Assembly: GCF_006542665.1 (NCBI RefSeq)
Contig: NZ_AP019735.1
Span: forward strand, 3,100,001 to 3,164,000
Source of the DNA: Alistipes communis
GTDB lineage: Bacteria > Bacteroidota > Bacteroidia > Bacteroidales > Rikenellaceae
Reading direction: 5' to 3'
Length of the DNA stretch: 64,000 nt
Under the pieces are notes generated by a model. It was given only the letters and a program-made list of their open reading frames with translations. It made no database searches and had not been told where the DNA came from. Positions 34,559 to 44,400 of this stretch are shown here, piece by piece. Position 1 is the first letter of the stretch, and every line of letters starts with the position of its first letter. The position numbers and the translations under genes were made by a program.

Positions 34559-36217
34559 CTATTGTTTTAAGAGTTCTGTAATTTCCGGATCGAGATTGCC
34601 CCGATATTCCATGCGGCCATCCAAGCGGCAGGCTTCGAGGAAGTGACGGCGGCCCTCTTCCTTGCGCCCCAAACGCGAGCAGGCAATGGCCCGCAGGTAT
34701 TCCGTCACGGCATCCTTCGGCAATGTCGCCAGCAGCTCCAATGCCCGCTCGTTGTGATCCATCGACAGATGGGCCACGACGGTATTACGGTCGTTGTAGT
34801 CGTTGAGAATGTACAAGGCTTTGGCGTATTTGCGCTTTTGTAACAGCTCCACGCCGCGGGCATAGACCGTATTGAGCTCCGTGGTATGGATCGTATCCTT
34901 TACCATTCCTTTTCGGCGCAGGTTGTAGCGGAAATTCACGGCCCGCAGCTGCGGGTAGATCATCGCATGGATGTAATCATAGTCCTTCGGGAACCGCTGC
35001 CGGATGGCCTGTTCCCGCCGGTCGGGATTCTTTTCCTCGGCGATCAGCTCCAGAATAGCGTCACGGTTTACGATCTCCCGGTCTGTTCGGATGCGCGTCA
35101 TCAGCTCCGGCCAGTCTTCGGCCACCCACTGCACGGTCAGCATCGTGTCGATGCTTCTACCGTATCGGCGGACAAGGTAGCGTTTCAATGCCTCGGCCCG
35201 TCCTTGCGAAAGTCGTTCGTTGAAAGCGTAGGCTCCTTCCGGAGACGATGCTGCTGTCAGCGTGATGGTATCGACGTAAAATTCCTGCTGTTCGACGATC
35301 CGCCGCATCAGGGAGGTGATCTTGTCCAGCTGCCGTCGATTGTCGCCCAGCGTATCGACCACGCGGGTATCACCCACGAAGAACTGAATGTAGTTACGAT
35401 CCTCTACGGTCACGAATTTGTCGATGACCTTGATACGGTAACGCGGCATAGTATCGACAAAGGAGATCATCGAGGATACGACATAGCTCAATGTATCCGA
35501 CGGCGGCAGGCTGTAGGCGCTGTCGTCCACGGCCAAGACCTGCCCCTGAAGCGTTACCAGCATCTTCTTCGAGGTCTCATCGGTCTTAATCGCTTGGGAA
35601 TAGTAATACGTGACGGTGCTCCGCCCTTCGACCAGCGAGTCGAGCCGGACGTCTTCGGGATAGGGAAACTTCACGAAGCGGTTGAAGGCCGCCTCGCGCC
35701 CCACGGTATCGGGGCGGAAGCGTTCGACATAGGTTTCGTACTGCCAGTAGTCGCGCTCTTGCAGCAGCGAGAAGCGTCCGCCGCGGATCACCAGATCTTC
35801 GAGCGCCACGGATTCGTCAGGCTTGTGCAACACAGGCGTGATTACGACGCTGCGGCTGCGGCCCAACAGCGCCTTCGGAAGCGTGACGATGAAATCCAGC
35901 GTAACGCGGCCGTTGCGTTCAGGAATGGTACGGGCCTTCGCCACGACCGTCACCTGCTCGATCTGAAGCGCCATCACGCGTTCTCCGTCGGCAAGCGTAT
36001 CCACGGGTGCAAGAAAGAATGTGTTGCTGTCACGCTGGAGTTTTACGACCTGCGGGCGGGAGTCCTGCTGCCGCTCCTGCCGCTCGGCGCGGGTAAGCTG
36101 CGCCAAACCTGCCGTCGCCTGCTGCCGCTGAAGCCGTCTGGCTACCGAGCAGCCGAACAGGCTTCCGAGCGCTGCCGACAGCAGACCTATCTGCAATATC
36201 TTATTGCATATCTTCAT
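34559..36217 (-). CDS. OmpA-like/TPR lipoprotein of the pilus assembly locus (DUF3868-type)
   Basis: 552 residues, lipoprotein signal with FGC lipobox. A beta-rich N-terminal domain (about 60-270) resembles DUF3868 proteins. An OmpA-like segment follows (ITLTAASSPEGAYAFNERLS, GRAEALKRYLVRRYG), then TPR-like helices at the C-terminus (YAKALYILNDYNDRNTVVAH). Such proteins accompany fimbrillin genes in Bacteroidales and are thought to help anchor or assemble pili at the outer membrane. It is 2 bases from both neighbours. Confidence 0.75.
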   Translation of the reverse strand: MKICNKILQIGLLSAALGSLFGCSVARRLQRQQATAGLAQLTRAERQERQQDSRPQVVKLQRDSNTFFLAPVDTLADGERVMALQIEQVTVVAKARTIPERNGRVTLDFIVTLPKALLGRSRSVVITPVLHKPDESVALEDLVIRGGRFSLLQERDYWQYETYVERFRPDTVGREAAFNRFVKFPYPEDVRLDSLVEGRSTVTYYYSQAIKTDETSKKMLVTLQGQVLAVDDSAYSLPPSDTLSYVVSSMISFVDTMPRYRIKVIDKFVTVEDRNYIQFFVGDTRVVDTLGDNRRQLDKITSLMRRIVEQQEFYVDTITLTAASSPEGAYAFNERLSQGRAEALKRYLVRRYGRSIDTMLTVQWVAEDWPELMTRIRTDREIVNRDAILELIAEEKNPDRREQAIRQRFPKDYDYIHAMIYPQLRAVNFRYNLRRKGMVKDTIHTTELNTVYARGVELLQKRKYAKALYILNDYNDRNTVVAHLSMDHNERALELLATLPKDAVTEYLRAIACSRLGRKEEGRRHFLEACRLDGRMEYRGNLDPEITELLKQ

Positions 36218-36219
36218 GG

Positions 36220-36774
36220 CTAAAAGATATAAGAGAATGAGACTTCCAGTTTTGTCGGCGCCAGCGTCCAGCGTCGGTAACGGTAGATGTATTCATCCTC
36301 CCAGTCAGAGACGGTCGGGTCGCGGCGTGTGTCTTCGGTATGGAACAGCCCTATGCCGGCTTCGAGGGCGATATTCCAGCGTTTCGAGAGCATCCACGCA
36401 TATCCGTAACTGACGCCGAGGCCATAGGCATTGCCCTTATATCGTTTTGTCCGGCTTCCGAGGTCGTAACCGACATAGGTAAGATGCTGTCCGAAAAAGT
36501 GTCCGACGAAGGATTCGTAGAACCAGTAGCGGCCGCCGAGCTGCACGGCGTGGAAGTTCATCGAGAGGGATGCGGTATTCACCGGATTCCAGTAGCCGGA
36601 CAGCTCCAGCGACCAGTTGTCCGTCAGGGCCGCTTCGGCCCCGGCGTTCAGCGTTGCGCCGCATGCGGCAAGGGCGTTGGCCCTTACGGCGAAGATCTGC
36701 GCCGCAGCCCTGCGGGGCGCTCCCCACAAAGCCGCGGTCAGCAGCATGAACAGAATGATTCCTTGTTTTTTCAT
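36220..36774 (-). CDS. DUF3575 outer-membrane protein
   Basis: 184 residues from MKKQGIILFMLLTAALWG, a signal peptide ending AAAQ. The mature part is a small beta-barrel-like protein: FAVRANALAACGATLNAGAE, SGYWNPVN, GGRYWFYESFVGHFFG, GVSYGYAWMLSKRWNIALEA and a terminal LEVSFSYIF. DUF3575 genes are standard members of Mfa/Fim pilus clusters, probably for assembly. It starts 14 bases after the upstream adhesin gene ends. Confidence 0.85.
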   Translation of the reverse strand: MKKQGIILFMLLTAALWGAPRRAAAQIFAVRANALAACGATLNAGAEAALTDNWSLELSGYWNPVNTASLSMNFHAVQLGGRYWFYESFVGHFFGQHLTYVGYDLGSRTKRYKGNAYGLGVSYGYAWMLSKRWNIALEAGIGLFHTEDTRRDPTVSDWEDEYIYRYRRWTLAPTKLEVSFSYIF

Positions 36775-36788
36775 TGGAAGACGATTCG

Positions 36789-39347
36789 TTATTCTTTGAT
36801 ACATCGCACGGGATTGGCCTGACAGCGCAGTTCGCTCGTCGTGCGGCGTGTTCCTGCCAGATAGATCGAGGTGCAGGATACGCCGTCAAAGAACGACGCT
36901 CCGTAGTCGAAGTTCCAGAAGTAAGGCGTATTGGTATAGACCTGTCCGTATGTCCCGGCACCGGAGTAGCTGTCGCCGTCGAACGTCCCGCCCGCGGGAT
37001 AGCGCACTGTTTTCGTCCCGCTGTATACGATATTCACGCAGTACGGAAGCTGTGTTTGCGACATGGCGATCCCTTCGAAGTCGCAGGCGTCGGGAACCCG
37101 CCATCCGGGAGGACAGGGATCGTAGATGGTCTTACGGCAGACCTTGCTCACGTCGTATCCCTGTTCGGTGGTGTTTCCCCAAAGGTTGTGATGACTCCGG
37201 AAGAGCCAGTCCAAAACATCCTCTTCGGGCTCGTCGACTTCATAGTCGGCCTTATGGATAAAGGTCGTGGGATGCTGTGTCGCCCATTCCACGCTCATAA
37301 CCTCCCGTGCGTCATAATCTTCGGGACGGATCGTTCCGTATGCGTGGCCGTCATGATAGATGAATGAGGCGGGTCTGGCATTGTTCGTAAACGAGGCCGG
37401 ATACGGGAACGGGTCCTTGCGGCCCCACTGGTAGTAGAGTCCGCAGGCCGTGACTTTCGTATAGTCGGTTCCGACGGCTCCCAGGTTCCGGTCCATGAAG
37501 ATGTCTCCGGAGCTGTATTTCTGCGATGACGACTCGGGATTGTAGTCCGTAACCCAGATGTGCCATGACCAAACGCATTCACCCCAGGTGTCGAACAGTC
37601 CGATCAGCGCGTTTCCCTGCTGCGTCCCGGTACGGAAACGGATGCGGCTGCCGTCATAGCCCAGCGAGGAGATCACGCTGTTGGCCTGCGTCCCGGTCTC
37701 CCAGATCAACCGTGCATAGGCTCCCGAAAGCCGTTGCGGCGCAATGTTGAGCGTCGCGCAGCCGTTGCCCTGCACCGTAGCATCGAACGAATAGTCGCGC
37801 AAAAGTTCCGGCGCGATGTAACAGTTGGCGGTATTGAGCACGTCGAGTTGTATTTCGGCGGGCATAAATACGGCGTAGATATGTCGAAGCGGCCCGAGTG
37901 GAACGTACTCATAGATCTGCTCGGTCGAAAGCAGATGACCGTACTCCTGCGGACCGTCGTACCAGCCGTCGAACGTATAGCCTGCGTCGGGAACGGCCGT
38001 GAGCGTGCAGTTTTCCATGCAGAGCGCCACGATCTGTTCTTCCGGACTTTCGGACTCCGTTTCGACATGGAGCGCCCCCTTGACCCGGACGCTTCCTCCG
38101 CCGTCGGTATGAAAGATGGCGGCATTGGCCATGCGGTGCGTAAAGTCGTAGCTTTGCGTGAATCCCAGGGCATCGGTCAGCGTGATGCGGTAAGACAGAA
38201 GCGAATTTTCCGGTGTGTAAACCGGCGTGTAATACTCCATTTCGTAGGCGTTCTCGCCGGAGGAATCGAACAGATCGAAATCATGGACGGCACCCTTATC
38301 GCCGTAATTGAAAGCAAACCAGTTCAGATCGCCTGAAAGAACCTCCAGCCGTCCTCGGGTCGGGGCCGTGTCATCGGGACTATCCACGTCGATGTAGAGA
38401 TAGCGCGTGCCGTCCAAAAGACAGTAACCGCCGTAATTGTAATCGTCGAAATCATCCCGGACACGCAGGGTATAGGAAGAGACGCGGGTGTCCACCTCCT
38501 TATCGCCTAAAATCGAGATGTTGAGCCGGTAATGAACGTTCGCCCGGACATTGAAATCCGAAGTGTTGTTACCGCCCAAGTAGACGTAATAGGCCAGTAC
38601 TTTCGCCCCGCGCACGGCGCGGATCAGTAGATACGAAGCATTCGCCGGAGCATTTTCGGGGTTCTTTTGTCGCTGGTCGGTAATCGACGATACCGTACCC
38701 TGCATGTTGGGCAGCAGATAACAGTCGCCCTCGGCCTGCCGTCCCGCAAGTTCCACCTCGAGACAATCTTTATAGTCATCAGGATTCTCCGAGGGCGCGG
38801 CCGCATCGAACAGGAATGTGGACCGGGGAACCGAGAGCAGTTGTACGGACCGCAGTTCGATATCTGCGGGCTCGACGGCAATCGCATAAGAGACTTTCGC
38901 GACGCAGCGCCGGACTTCGACAGTCGGCAGGGTCAGCACACCACCGGGCGAAGGACTTATCGTAACGTCGCTTTCATAGGACATCGGAAGCACATCATAC
39001 TCGTCGGCATGCGTGACGATGAAATCCTCCGATGCCGGACTATCGCCCAGATCGCGGCCCAGGTTGGCGGCGATACGCATCCGGTAGTCGCCGGGCAGAC
39101 ACTCGAAGCGCAGCGTCGCAGAGGTCTGGTAACGGTGCAGGACGATCTGGCCGTTATCGTCGCAGAGGTAGAAGTTCAGGTCCCGAATCGTTGCTTCGTC
39201 CGCACGGGACACGGTAATCATCCGGTCGGGACGAACCGATATTTCGACCCGAATTTTCATCGGGCGGCAGCAATCCGGTTCATCCTCATAGATGCAGCTG
39301 CACAGAATGCTCAGCGGGAGCAATAAGCTATAAAGAAATCGCTTCAT
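36789..39347 (-). CDS. DUF4906 lipoprotein, putative pilus tip adhesin 1
   Basis: 852 residues with signal MKRFLYSLLLPLSILCSC. Domain order: fimbrillin-like DUF4906 N-terminus (IRDLNFYLCDDNGQ, LPGDYRMRIAANLGRDLGD, NNTSDFNVRANVHYRLNISI), a middle region with a repeat-like insert (TAVPDAGYTFDGWYDGP, as in cell-wall InlB/List-Bact repeats), and a C-terminal FISUMP-like module (VWSWHIWVTDYN, YYQWGRKDPF, YDPCPPGWRVP, NPVRCIKE). It follows fimbrillin by 62 bases. Probable tip or minor subunit. Confidence 0.82.
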   Translation of the reverse strand: MKRFLYSLLLPLSILCSCIYEDEPDCCRPMKIRVEISVRPDRMITVSRADEATIRDLNFYLCDDNGQIVLHRYQTSATLRFECLPGDYRMRIAANLGRDLGDSPASEDFIVTHADEYDVLPMSYESDVTISPSPGGVLTLPTVEVRRCVAKVSYAIAVEPADIELRSVQLLSVPRSTFLFDAAAPSENPDDYKDCLEVELAGRQAEGDCYLLPNMQGTVSSITDQRQKNPENAPANASYLLIRAVRGAKVLAYYVYLGGNNTSDFNVRANVHYRLNISILGDKEVDTRVSSYTLRVRDDFDDYNYGGYCLLDGTRYLYIDVDSPDDTAPTRGRLEVLSGDLNWFAFNYGDKGAVHDFDLFDSSGENAYEMEYYTPVYTPENSLLSYRITLTDALGFTQSYDFTHRMANAAIFHTDGGGSVRVKGALHVETESESPEEQIVALCMENCTLTAVPDAGYTFDGWYDGPQEYGHLLSTEQIYEYVPLGPLRHIYAVFMPAEIQLDVLNTANCYIAPELLRDYSFDATVQGNGCATLNIAPQRLSGAYARLIWETGTQANSVISSLGYDGSRIRFRTGTQQGNALIGLFDTWGECVWSWHIWVTDYNPESSSQKYSSGDIFMDRNLGAVGTDYTKVTACGLYYQWGRKDPFPYPASFTNNARPASFIYHDGHAYGTIRPEDYDAREVMSVEWATQHPTTFIHKADYEVDEPEEDVLDWLFRSHHNLWGNTTEQGYDVSKVCRKTIYDPCPPGWRVPDACDFEGIAMSQTQLPYCVNIVYSGTKTVRYPAGGTFDGDSYSGAGTYGQVYTNTPYFWNFDYGASFFDGVSCTSIYLAGTRRTTSELRCQANPVRCIKE

Positions 39348-39409
39348 CTTGTGTCAAGAAAAAGGGTCCCGCCCGAAAGACAGAGCGGAACCCGGTGCAA
39401 CAATTCGGA

Positions 39410-40429
39410 TTATGCTCCGAGATCGACATTCTGCGTTACGGGAGTCTCCCAGTCGGCGACGGTGATTGTCACGGTGCAATCCTGACCTACGAGACCCGTG
39501 ATATTGGCCGCGACACGGTAGTAGCCGTTTCGGAGAATCTCGCCCGCGGCCTTGCCCGTCAACTCGACCGAATAGGTCACCTCCGAGCGGTCATCCGTAG
39601 TCGAGGTGCTGCCGTCCGAATCGTATGTGGCGTTAATTTCCAGCAGGATGCGGTTGCCGGAGGTCAATGTGCCGTTTTCGAAGATGTAGAACAGGCTGTT
39701 CATCTTTCCCGAAGCCGTGGCGGGAGTCTGCGTGTGGCTGAAGGTCATGGCCCCGGGTGTCGGCGTTCCGGCCACGACGAGCGACTGCGAGGCGGCACGC
39801 GACAGCTTCACGGAGTTGATCGTAAGCGACCCGGCATACTTGTCGGCAAACGACGGGTCGATGGTCGTCTGAAGAGCTACTTTAGCGACAGTGCGTTTGA
39901 GCGTGATGCCGACATTGGTCGTGGAGTTCACGGCGCCGACGGTCTGCGATTTCATGCCCGACATCACGAAGCCGCCCGAACGTTTGGCTGAGGTGGATAC
40001 CTCGGCGAAGGTGCCGTTATAGTCGGCAGTCGACTTCTCCACGAGGGACGTAAGGGCCGCCCGGGTCTTGGCCGACGAGGCATCGTAGTTCGCTACGGCG
40101 TAGAATGAACAGGGGGTGCTGGCAAGAGATTTGGGCAGGGAGAATGTCGCAGATTTCGCGGCCAGCTCGCTGGATGTTAACTCCCGGCGGATAATGAAGT
40201 TGTCGGCATTATCGAAGACGAAGATCGACAGTGACGACAACGAAGACTCTCATGCCTCGGCCGAGGCTGTCGAATCGAAGAAGGAGCGGGTGTCGGCATC
40301 ATTGGTAAGAGTAAGTGCGATACGTGCCCCATCGGTGAAAGAGCTGGGTGAAGATACGACTTCGGTCTCCTTGTTGCAGGAAACGAATGTGGCAGCGAAG
40401 ACTGCAACAGCAAAAAGGATGTTTTTCAT
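39410..40429 (-). pseudogene. Fimbrillin (Mfa1/FimA-like), interrupted by in-frame TGA (codon 60)
   Basis: ATG 40429 starts a lipoprotein signal MKNILFAVAVFAATFVSC and a propeptide ending STASAEA. TGA follows (40250-40252), then ESSLSSLSIFVFDNADNFII and the full fimbrillin body (KRTVAKVALQTTIDPSF, GYYRVAANITG, VTITVADWETPVTQNVDLGA) in the same frame to TAA. Trp before the E-S-S-L segment would fit the family. Fimbrillins are exported lipoproteins processed into pilus subunits. As written, only a 59-residue fragment is made unless UGA is read. Confidence 0.82.
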
Positions 40430-40478
40430 GTTATTTGGATTTTGAATGCAGTGATGCACTATGCATCGCTTTCTGCTG

Positions 40479-40486
40479 CAAATGTA
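40479..40486 (-). promoter_or_regulatory. -7 box for the pilus operon
   Basis: The minus strand reads TACATTTG, 50 bases before the fimbrillin ATG. The leader contains the palindrome GATGCActaTGCATC (40452-40466), a possible regulator site. The interval 40430-40653 otherwise holds no gene and is AT-rich. Confidence 0.6.
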
Positions 40487-40653
40487 TAATACAAAATCAC
40501 TGAAAAATACACTTTTCCGGATGCCTCTCGGGAAAAATCAAAAAGTTTTTTATAAAGTATGAAAATATAATCAACTGAAAAATAACCTGTTAAAATTTCG
40601 CAAACGGAGAAAAACTTTCTGATTCTCTCGTCCTTGACAGGCCTCCGCACTCT

Positions 40654-41253
40654 CTATCCCAAGTGTCTTTCAACGACCTGCTCGTAGGCTTTCTTCAATT
40701 TATCCAAAAAGGGAGTCACTGCCGTACAGCGGTCGAGCAGCTTGGTTTTCTTTACGTAGACATCGTTGATCGTTATATGGAATATATCGGCCAACGCACG
40801 AACAATTTCGATAAAGCGAGCCTTTCGGTCACCGAGCATGATAACCCCGCTTTTATGAATGGCAACAGCAAGTTCCAGCAATTCCTGCTGCGTTCCAATC
40901 CATAGCAATTCACCATCCTGGCAGGATAACGGAGACGAGTAGTCATGTCCCGAGGCATATTTCATACTATTACTGACAATATTAATTTCGCAGTCGAGAA
41001 TATACATAACTTTATAAATAAAGGTCGTCCTTAAGACATTATCTGCATACTGATTGAACATAGGATGAGATAATACGTCAAATTCAATCCGGCCGTAATG
41101 CAGTATTCTCAATATTTCATCCCGGTCGTTGCAATTAGCGATCATTTCAGTCATCATCTCTATAAATTCTTTGTAAGCTTGAGTTAATTCTAATAGATTC
41201 GATTCATTATGGGATAGCAACGCATATATACGGGTGTCGATAAGCGTTTTCAT
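40654..41253 (-). CDS. RteC-like regulator
   Basis: 199 residues from MKTLIDTRIYALLSHNESNL (a GTG start at 41292 is possible). The C-terminal half matches the RteC pattern: LLWIGTQQELLELAVAIHKS, then VRALADIFHITINDVYVKKT and FLDKLKKAYEQ. RteC proteins control excision and expression in Bacteroides conjugative elements. Its position just upstream of the fimbrillin promoter suggests it regulates the pilus operon or the integrase. It is clearly lower in GC than the rest of the window. Confidence 0.75.
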   Translation of the reverse strand: MKTLIDTRIYALLSHNESNLLELTQAYKEFIEMMTEMIANCNDRDEILRILHYGRIEFDVLSHPMFNQYADNVLRTTFIYKVMYILDCEINIVSNSMKYASGHDYSSPLSCQDGELLWIGTQQELLELAVAIHKSGVIMLGDRKARFIEIVRALADIFHITINDVYVKKTKLLDRCTAVTPFLDKLKKAYEQVVERHLG

Positions 41254-41365
41254 AATTGAAAAAGTTACAGACTGATTTATAATCGTTGACACTAATTATG
41301 AAAATGCCATCGAAATAATATTAAACATGGACTCAAGCCTATAAAGCTACTTTGACAACCAATAT

Positions 41366-41393
41366 AAAAAAGCCCGCATCATAAATGCGGGCT
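41366..41393 (-). terminator. Rho-independent terminator downstream of the GH2 gene
   Basis: The minus strand has AGCCCGCAT, loop TTATG, ATGCGGGCT, then TTTTTATATT. It would end transcripts coming from the GH2 gene, about 90 bases after its stop, and lies inside the presumed island edge. Confidence 0.8.
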
Positions 41394-41460
41394 ATTAATA
41401 ACAGAAAAATTATCTCATTTTTGGTTGTTCACAATAGTCCGGAGGAGTATTATTGCAATG

Positions 41461-41472
41461 AACGCAGATAAT
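41461..41472 (+). repeat. Right 12-bp direct repeat, candidate attR core
   Basis: AACGCAGATAAT, identical to 27584-27595, located 8 bases beyond the GH2 stop codon. Just inside it, minus-strand codons spell DIICVHCNNTPPDYC, a Cys-rich tail without a start. Confidence 0.5.
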
Positions 41473-41480
41473 ATCTTCTT

Positions 41481-44400
41481 TTATAACGGTCTTATTTTGA
41501 ATTCGAATTCGTAATTTCCGTAGGGCAGGCGGTATTTCCGGAGTGGGAGTCGTCCCCAGGAATCGACGCACCCCAGACCGTACTGCGCCTTGTCGATGCA
41601 GAGCCATACGGCGTCGTCGGGCTCGATCTCCTGCGAGTGTCCCTGCTGCTTGGTCAGCCCTTCGTCCAGCGCCTCCTGCGCATAGTGCAGGGCCGAGGCC
41701 GAGAAGGGCTCCGAGGCCGTGATCTCCACGCCGCGGCCTGCGATGTCGTGCTGCCGCCAGCGGCGCACGTCGCTCTTGGTTCCGGTCTCCTGCGGACGGA
41801 TGTAGGGGTAGAACTGCTCGTCCACGGTCTGCCGGTAGCGGCCCACGAGTGCTCCGTCCTTGCGGTCGGCGTAGTTCTCCCACGGCCCGCGGCCGTAGTA
41901 GTCGATGCGGTCGTAGGCGGCGGGCATGCGCATCCGCATGCCGAAGCGCAGCAGGTCGGGTTCGCCCTTGTCCGCAGCGGCGTGCAGCATCTGACGGATC
42001 AGGATCTCCCCGGCGTTGTCGATGCGGTATTCGATCTCCAGCCGTCCGGTCACACGTTGGAGGTCGTAGCGGGCCGTGACGACGGCCACGCCGTCCGAGA
42101 GCGTGTGGTCGAGCGACACCAGCGTCAGCCCCGGATCGGCCCATGCGCGGTTCTTCTCGTTGAGCTTCGCCCCGAAGTCGTTGTCCGTCGGCGCGCGCCA
42201 GAAATTCGGCTCCACGACGGCCCCTGCGTCGAGCAGGCGCATGCCGTTGGCTTCGTAGCGGGTGATGAGCCCGTCGGCGCGGCGGAAGTCGATGCGTGCG
42301 GCGGGGCTTTCGACGATCAGGTAGTTGCGGTCGTCGTCGCGGACCGTGAGCGTGCCGATCGGATTGTGGCGGTCGGCCATGCGTTCGGCGACGGCGAGCG
42401 GCTCGGGTGCGGCCGCACGCAGCGTGAACTGCTGGTAGGCCATGCGGTGATCGGGTGCGAGCAGCGGTTCGGCGTCTTTGAGCCGGTATTCGACGTTGAG
42501 CAGCAGTTCTCCGTCGGCGGGGAGCGTTTCGGGGTCGAGCGGCAGCACGACGGCGGCGGTTTGCTGCGGGGCGACGCGCAGGTCGGTGACGATGCCGCTG
42601 CGCACGGGGTCCCCGTCGCGGAGCACCGTCCAGCGCAGGTAGCAGTTGTCGAGCGGTCGGAAGAAGTTTTCATTGAAAACCGTCAGCGTGCGCCGGTCTG
42701 CGCCGAGCGTGGTCCACACGGGCTGCTGCCAGTAGCGGGCCTCGTGCATGTGGGGATTCGGAACGCGGTCGGGCGAGATCAGCCCGTTGTCGCAGAAATT
42801 CCAATCCGAGGCGTCGTAGGGATTCCAGTCGCCGCCGTAGCCGTAGATCATGGCGCCGTTTTTACCCGTTTTGCGCAGCGACTGGTCCACGAAGTCCCAG
42901 ATGAATCCGCCCTGATAGTGCGGATATTGGCGGATCAGCGCCCAGTATTCGCCGAATCCGCCCAGCGAATTGCCCATCGCATGCGCGTATTCGCACTGGA
43001 TCAGCGGCTTCCGGGGATTGTTCCGGAGGTATTTTTCGCACTGGTCGTAGTCCCAGTACATCGGACATACGATGTCCGTGTTGCGGCCGCCGTTGTTGTA
43101 GACCGCACGTTCGTAATGGACCGGCCGCGAGGGGTCGTAAGCCTTCACCCAGTCGTAGCAGGCGTCGAAATTGGGGCCGTCGCCCGCTTCGTTGCCCAGC
43201 GACCAGATGATGACCGACGGGTGGTTGATGTTGCGCCGCACGTTGCGGATGTTGCGTTCCAGATGCGCCTGGGCGTAGGCGGGATTCTTGGCCAGCGTCT
43301 TTTCGTCGTAGCCCATGCCGTGCGATTCGAGGTTGGCCTCGGCCACCAGATAGAGTCCGTAGCGGTCGCAGAGCGCGTACCAGCGGGCGTCGTCCGGGTA
43401 GTGGCACGTGCGCACAGCGTTGAAATTGTTCTCCTTGAGGATGCGGATGTCCTCGATCATCCGCTCTTCCGAGACGACATACCCGCCGTCGGGGTCCATT
43501 TCGTGGCGGTTGGCGCCTTTGATAAGCACGGGCTGTCCGTTCACCAGCAGCTGTCCGCCCTCGATCTTCACCTCACGGAAACCCGTGTGCAGGGGGATGG
43601 CTTCGATCTTCCGGCCGCCCGGCTCGCTGAGCGTCACCAGCACGTCGTAAAGCGCGGGAATCTCCGCCGACCACGGCTGGACCGTCCCGGCGTCGAGCGT
43701 CAGACGGGCTGTCGTGTCGGCGATCTTCACCGTTTCGGAAGCTACGGCTTTGCCGTCGGGAGCCGTGAGCGTCACCTCCGCCGTACAGCCTTTGGCCGCC
43801 GCAGGCAGTGTCAGTTCCACACCGAGCGTTCCGCGGGTGTAACTCTCCGAGAGGGCCGCATCGAGCCGCACATCGGCGATATGGCGCTTTTCACGGGCAT
43901 AGAGGTAGCAGTCGCGGCCCACACCCGAGAGGCGGAAGAAATCCTGATCCTCGAGGTAGGTGCCGTCGCACCAGCGGAAGACCTGAAAGGCGAAGAGGTT
44001 CTTGCCGGGCTTTACGAAACGTGTGATGTCGAATTCGGCCTCGAGTTTCGAATCCTCGCTGTAACCGACGAACCGTCCGTTGACCCACAGGTAGATGTTC
44101 GAGGTGACGGACCCGAAATGGGCGATGACCTGTTTGTCCGACCACGAGGCCGGAATTTCGATCTCGCGGCGGTAGGAGCCGACGTGGTTTTCGGCCGTGG
44201 GCACCTCGGGCGGATTGTTTTCAAATTGCTCGCGCCACGGGTAGCCGATATTGAGGTATTGCGGATCGCCGTAGCCGTTCAGCTCCCAGAGCCCCGGAAC
44301 GGGCATCTCGCCCCATGCGCCGTCGTTGAAGCCGGGACGGAAGAAGTCCGTGGGACGCTCCTCGGCGTTGCGCACCCACGAGAATTTCCACGTCCCGTCG

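Larger units (their letters stand above)
27584..41472. mobile_element. Putative integrative element carrying a type V pilus operon
   Basis: About 13.9 kb bounded by a 12-bp direct repeat, with a tyrosine recombinase at the left end and an RteC-like regulator near the right end. All other genes run leftward in close order. No relaxase, VirB4/TraG or conjugation genes are seen, so the unit would need help to transfer. Stop-codon use differs from the flanks: none of 13 genes ends in TGA. The boundaries are inferred from the repeat alone. Confidence 0.55.

Noticed and set aside
27584..41472. Full conjugative transposon
   Set aside because: No relaxase, coupling protein or Tra genes are present; RteC-like and HTH genes alone do not make it self-transmissible.
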